64,000 nt of DNA from Bog-950 sp046329495 (lineage in GTDB: Bacteria > Bacteroidota > Bacteroidia > Chitinophagales > LD1). The notes beneath the pieces were generated by a model. It was not told where the DNA came from. It ran no database searches and saw nothing but the letters and a program-made list of their open reading frames with translations. The stretch spans positions 62,001 through 126,000 of the forward strand of contig JAXLUO010000003.1 in assembly GCA_046329495.1 (NCBI GenBank), given 5' to 3'. Of the stretch, positions 60,600 to 64,000 are shown piece by piece. The translations under genes were made by a program, and so were the position numbers. Within the stretch, counting starts at the first letter, position 1, and the number at the start of each line of letters is the position of its first letter.

Positions 60600-60962
60600 A
60601 ACCAATGATTTAGTCTTATTAATGCTAATTAAGTTAGCAAATAAAGCTAAAATAAGTAGTATTTGCAAATTTATTTAGCAGAATTAAATGAAAGGAGACC
60701 GGACAGTAATTAAGTGGCGCGGTTAGGTAGATGGCGGAATTGTATATAATATTTATTCTATATGCTAATTGAATTTTAATATTTTAAGCCTGCATGTAAT
60801 TCATTTGCAAAAATTGTCATATAAAAGTTTGGGTTTAGGTTGCAGACTTCCAATTTTTTATAGTTTTGAGCTGAAAGCTGTAGACTGTTAATTCACGATT
60901 TATTTGCCGGTTAGCATGTGATGAACCAGCGGTTTTTTTTAAAAGAGTAACCCGAAAACAGT
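60600..60962. other. AT-rich intergenic stretch without evident features
   Basis: These 363 bases are AT-rich (notably about 60740-60870) and contain no supported gene, RNA or repeat. They presumably hold promoters for the small genes on both sides. Confidence 0.4.
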
Positions 60963-61205
60963 ATGATGATTGGTGTTTTAGTATTGTTGGTTATAAGTTG
61001 GATTTGGGCCACGCTTTCGCTGGCTAAAATCTACTCGTTTGGAACCGAGGTTTACTTTAGCATAAGATATAAGGCCAAACAAAGCAAAACCACCCCGGAA
61101 TTGCGCAAAATTTTTAACCGGCGTTTGACCAGTTTATGGTTAATGGAGGTTCTTTCGGTGGGGGGAATTTTTATTTGGATGTTGCTGTATTTAACCAGCA
61201 GGTGA
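60963..61205 (+). CDS. Small hypothetical membrane protein
   Basis: The 80-residue protein has two hydrophobic helices (about 2-20 and 57-77) with a basic loop between them. No family is recognised. The frame is clean with an ATG start and lies 94 bases upstream of the DUF2147 gene. Confidence 0.65.
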   Translation: MMIGVLVLLVISWIWATLSLAKIYSFGTEVYFSIRYKAKQSKTTPELRKIFNRRLTSLWLMEVLSVGGIFIWMLLYLTSR

Positions 61206-61299
61206 TAAGCAGTCATACTTTATGCGCCAGGCTATTTGCAAGCCGAAGTTGTTTTTATAAATTGGCACGATTATTAAAGTTAAAGCGAAAAAAGCTGCT

Positions 61300-61767
61300 A
61301 TGAGAAAAAGTATTTTAACTGCCTCGGTAATGGCCTTGTTTTTTATGGTTATTACCTCCATGACTCCCGGCCCTGAAAAGAACCAGATTGAGAAGATTTG
61401 GTATAACCAGGAGAAGACCAGCAAAATTCAGATTTACCTGGCTAAGGACGGATCGTATTACGGTAAGATTGTTTGGTTGAAGGAACCAAACGACAAGGAT
61501 ACCGGAAAGCCACGTGTGGACAAGGAAAATCCAGACGAGGATAAGCGCGAAACCCCGCTGATTAACCTGTTGATTTTACGCCAGTTTAAGCAAGATGCGA
61601 GCGATCCGAATTTGTATACCGGCGGTAATATCTACGACCCTAAAAATGGTAAAACCTACTGTGGTAAAATAACCTTTAAAGGCAACACGCTTGACCTGCG
61701 CGGTTACCTGTGTTCAGCCACTTTCCTGGGCCGTACCAGCACCTGGACTTTAGCGGAAGGACAGTAA
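61300..61767 (+). CDS. DUF2147 secreted protein
   Basis: The 155-residue protein has a signal peptide (about 1-22) and a DUF2147 beta-domain with the typical KIWYNQEKTSKIQIY opening, DGSYYGKIVWL, GGNIYDPKNGKTYCGKIT and RGYLCSATFLGRTSTW motifs. The family is periplasmic with unknown function. A hairpin terminator follows. Confidence 0.88.
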   Translation: MRKSILTASVMALFFMVITSMTPGPEKNQIEKIWYNQEKTSKIQIYLAKDGSYYGKIVWLKEPNDKDTGKPRVDKENPDEDKRETPLINLLILRQFKQDASDPNLYTGGNIYDPKNGKTYCGKITFKGNTLDLRGYLCSATFLGRTSTWTLAEGQ

Positions 61768-61789
61768 TATTTTTGAACGCTATATTTTG

Positions 61790-61819
61790 AAAGGGCTTGC
61801 GGAATGCAGGCCCTTTTTT
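61790..61819 (+). terminator. Intrinsic terminator after the DUF2147 gene
   Basis: AAAGGGC pairs with GCCCTTT, extended inward by TTGC/GCA, followed by a run of T, 22 bases past the stop at 61767. Confidence 0.8.
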
Positions 61820-61919
61820 ATTTGGTGTTTATAGTGCCGGTTTGATGGCATATTTTAGTCCAAGCGGAGACGCAAAATTTTGCTTCTCTACGGCTAATAA
61901 GATGGCGCTGCCAGAACTG

Positions 61920-62966
61920 CTAATGAGGTGATTCTTCGCCGGGGTTTACCGTTTGATTTTGGGTTGGGCCAAATAAAGGAACCGGTATAGGTGGCGCATC
62001 GTTTTTGTTGATGGCGTAGGTAAATACCTTCTCCACCCAGTTCCAATGGTCTGCAGCCCAAACAAAACCTTCGTACGTGCCATCGGGCACGTAGGTAAAC
62101 GTAGCACCTTTGGCCTTGTCGGAAGGAGGTGCTACATGGTCAAAAACGATCATCTCAAGCGAGGGGTCGTAATTTAAATGGGTGGTAGCATTCCACTTGT
62201 ATTCTATAAAAAAACGGCTAAGCGTATCGCGCTCTTTTATGGCTGCGGTATCCGTATATTTAAAGTAAAAAAGCGGGGCGCCGAATTTGGGTTTTTTATC
62301 TTCGGAAAAAGTAAGAACGTCTATGATTTTGCGACGCGCTAATTGATCCACTGCTTCGTATCCGAACAGTGTATAGTAGTTCTTTCCTTTTACTGTTTTT
62401 TGTATGATGTTATAATAGAGTTGTCCCCACCAATTATTGGGCCCCAAAACTTGTTGGGTTCCATATGCCAGTGTGTCGCCGGCATCGAATAAGGGAAACA
62501 TAGTAAGCTCTCTGCTACGCATTTGAATTACGCCGTAATAACGGATGTAGGGTTTCTCGAAAAAGGTGTCTCGTCCGGTTTTGGAATATTTAGCAGGAAT
62601 GTTGACCGGAACGGTTGTATAAAGTTGCCAGGTGAGGATACGGAACGTGCTATCGGGCGGGTAAACCTTTGAGATAGTTTCGAACGAATCGAAAGGGAAA
62701 TAAAAAGAGTTAGGTGTTTTGAGGGCCTGCACCAACTTGGGGATGAAAGAATAGCAAGCTTTTTTGCGGTTTTCGAGCACCGTATCCATGGTAAAAAGAT
62801 TGGATAGACGGTGTAGGGTATCCTCCATTAAAGCAAGGTATTTTTGGTCGGCCGGGGTGAGGATATTTACCAGCGGGGCAGGTACCGGGCGGCCGGTAGG
62901 TTTATAGATTTGAGCCTGTGCTGAAAACAGTGTAAAAAGGGGGAGGAGAAAGAGGAAATTTCGCAT
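61920..62966 (-). CDS. Hypothetical secreted protein
   Basis: From the ATG at 62966 the 348-residue protein has a signal peptide (about 1-19, MRNFLF to AQAQ). The mature part lacks a recognised domain; it contains Trp- and Tyr-rich segments such as PNNWWGQLYYN and ADHWNWVEKV. A Pro-rich tail (about 325-348) follows. The start at 63020 was rejected because it hides the signal peptide. Function unknown. Confidence 0.78.
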   Translation of the reverse strand: MRNFLFLLPLFTLFSAQAQIYKPTGRPVPAPLVNILTPADQKYLALMEDTLHRLSNLFTMDTVLENRKKACYSFIPKLVQALKTPNSFYFPFDSFETISKVYPPDSTFRILTWQLYTTVPVNIPAKYSKTGRDTFFEKPYIRYYGVIQMRSRELTMFPLFDAGDTLAYGTQQVLGPNNWWGQLYYNIIQKTVKGKNYYTLFGYEAVDQLARRKIIDVLTFSEDKKPKFGAPLFYFKYTDTAAIKERDTLSRFFIEYKWNATTHLNYDPSLEMIVFDHVAPPSDKAKGATFTYVPDGTYEGFVWAADHWNWVEKVFTYAINKNDAPPIPVPLFGPTQNQTVNPGEESPH

Positions 62967-63197
62967 GCTGTTATTTAACGTTTCGGCGGTTTTATTTATT
63001 ACCTGCAAAGCGCAGGCCAAAGGAACTAAAAAGGCGGTTAGCTTTAAATAAAAGTGTTTTTTTAGCTAAAGTAACAGGCATAAAAAGATAAACTGCGAAT
63101 GGTAATTTAAGATATGGCGAAAAGGCAATTAACATAGTAGTGTCATCTTTTTCAACATTCAATAATACGGCCGATAATAAGCTTAACTTTATCCTAT

Positions 63198-63205
63198 TAT
63201 ATTTG
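63198..63205 (+). promoter_or_regulatory. Putative -7 element of the right-end secreted-protein gene
   Basis: TATATTTG is an exact -7 match, 28 bases before the ATG at 63234. No correctly spaced TTG is seen. Confidence 0.4.
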
Positions 63206-63233
63206 ACCATATTTCTAAACCAAAACGCCCTAA

Positions 63234-64000
63234 ATGAAAAGGCTTTTACTTGCCCTATTTTTAGCAACGGGAATCGCACAACTTGCGAACGCCCAGTGTG
63301 CGCAGTGTACCCCGGTAAACTGCTCGAGCACCAAACCAACAGGTGGTTTGTGCAATAACCTTCCCGATGATACAGCGGGTAAGACGTACGACAACGTAAT
63401 TTCGTTCTACATGCCCAAGAAACTTACCGACCCTACCACCTTATCGCAGTGTGGTGGATGCTCGAGTGTTGACCTGCGGCAAATAGACATTGTAGGTATA
63501 CAAGGATTGCCTCCGGGCTTAAGCTATACCGCCAGCCAGGGCGGCAGCTACAACGTAGCCGGCGGCGACTCGCTTGGTTGTGTTCGTTTCTGCGGTATTC
63601 CGGTTGCACCCGGCACTTACTATGTTACCGTAAACCTGCTGGCTGACGTTACTGCAAACGGTACACCAATCGGTTCGGTGCAGGCTAATGACCAACCGCA
63701 AAGCTACCGCGACACCATGGTAATTTATCCCGGCCAGGGAGCCTGCCCAACCTCCTTTGATTTAGGAGCCGGTGGTTGCGTTACCCAGGCTTGCGATTCG
63801 GTGCATGTTGATTTGAATGCCACCTTAACCAACAGCAATTGTTCGAACCTGATTTCGTACGACTGGAGTTATGGTAATGGCGGAACATCGCACAGCAAAA
63901 CACCGGGTGGTGTTACTTACAACACCCCTGACACCTTTCCATTAACCCTGGTAACTACCTATTATACTTACCGCGTTAAATCGGTAACTGTTACTGTAAC
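63234..64000 (+). CDS. Large secreted protein with Cys-rich N-terminus (partial, runs off right edge)
   Basis: The frame from the ATG at 63234 is open to the window end (255 codons, no stop). It has a signal peptide (about 1-21, ending ANAQ), a Cys-rich start (CAQCTPVNC), then beta-rich segments such as YDWSYGNGG that resemble PKD-type domains. The class is typical of long T9SS cargo proteins, but the C-terminus is not in the window, so that is inference. Confidence 0.8.
   Translation, partial: MKRLLLALFLATGIAQLANAQCAQCTPVNCSSTKPTGGLCNNLPDDTAGKTYDNVISFYMPKKLTDPTTLSQCGGCSSVDLRQIDIVGIQGLPPGLSYTASQGGSYNVAGGDSLGCVRFCGIPVAPGTYYVTVNLLADVTANGTPIGSVQANDQPQSYRDTMVIYPGQGACPTSFDLGAGGCVTQACDSVHVDLNATLTNSNCSNLISYDWSYGNGGTSHSKTPGGVTYNTPDTFPLTLVTTYYTYRVKSVTVTV

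Overview
This window is a piece of chromosome from a member of the Bacteroidota, most likely a Chitinophaga/Sphingobacteria-like or related environmental lineage. Supporting signs are a TonB receptor with an N-terminal carboxypeptidase-regulatory-like domain, SprB-repeat surface proteins with the gliding-type (type B) C-terminal domain of type IX secretion, an Omp28/DUF6029/TlpA cluster, RNase Y next to ZapA, lipoproteins throughout, and promoters of the Bacteroidota form TTG-N19-TAnnTTTG (clear before tRNA-Arg and before the TRL-like gene). Shine-Dalgarno sequences are mostly absent.

Layout. 1-7870 (minus) is a heme/iron uptake block: the start of an HmuV-type ATPase cut by the left edge, an FecCD permease, an HmuT-type binding lipoprotein, a strong terminator, a TonB-dependent receptor, a small membrane protein, an Omp28 lipoprotein and a DUF6029-type barrel. 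A TlpA thioredoxin and a beta-propeller lipoprotein follow on the plus strand. 9693-11260 has no gene and is a mosaic of short intergenic repeats. 11261-13564 (minus) holds an aldo/keto reductase, its likely AraC regulator and a small membrane protein.

13747-20714 (minus) is the main accessory element: a tight four-gene operon encoding a complete type I Zorya anti-phage system in the order zorB-zorA-zorC-zorD. It is AT-rich, unlike its flanks, and lies downstream of tRNA-Arg(ACG). ZorA/ZorB would form a proton-driven membrane motor of the MotAB/TolQR kind that senses envelope disturbance; ZorC and the SNF2-Mrr nuclease ZorD would attack invading DNA.

21324-30921 carries a CinA-type amidase, a Lys-rich DUF6496 protein, a stand-alone receiver, a 2235-residue cytoplasmic hybrid histidine kinase with twelve 92-residue poly-HAMP units, and a second REC-histidine kinase. 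30922-41637 is mostly core genes: a Fpg/Nei glycosylase with a duplicated 3' end nearby, dapB, lepB, a membrane-anchored cytochrome c, OsmC, an M1 peptidase, a metallophosphoesterase, zapA and rny. 41757-52529 holds two L-type-lectin/PKD/SprB-repeat surface proteins followed by an M48 protease and a large secreted protein. 52602-57978 (minus) contains small secreted proteins, fabD, folE, queD and a thiolase. 57979-60962 is repeat-rich and surrounds a CDF metal exporter and small membrane proteins. The right end has a DUF2147 protein, a secreted protein of unknown role and the start of a large secreted protein cut by the window edge.

The best candidates for closer study are the Zorya island with its inverted zorB-zorA order and short ZorA tail, the poly-HAMP kinase, the repeat-derived C-terminus of the second kinase, the duplicated Nei zinc finger, and the several families of intergenic repeats.
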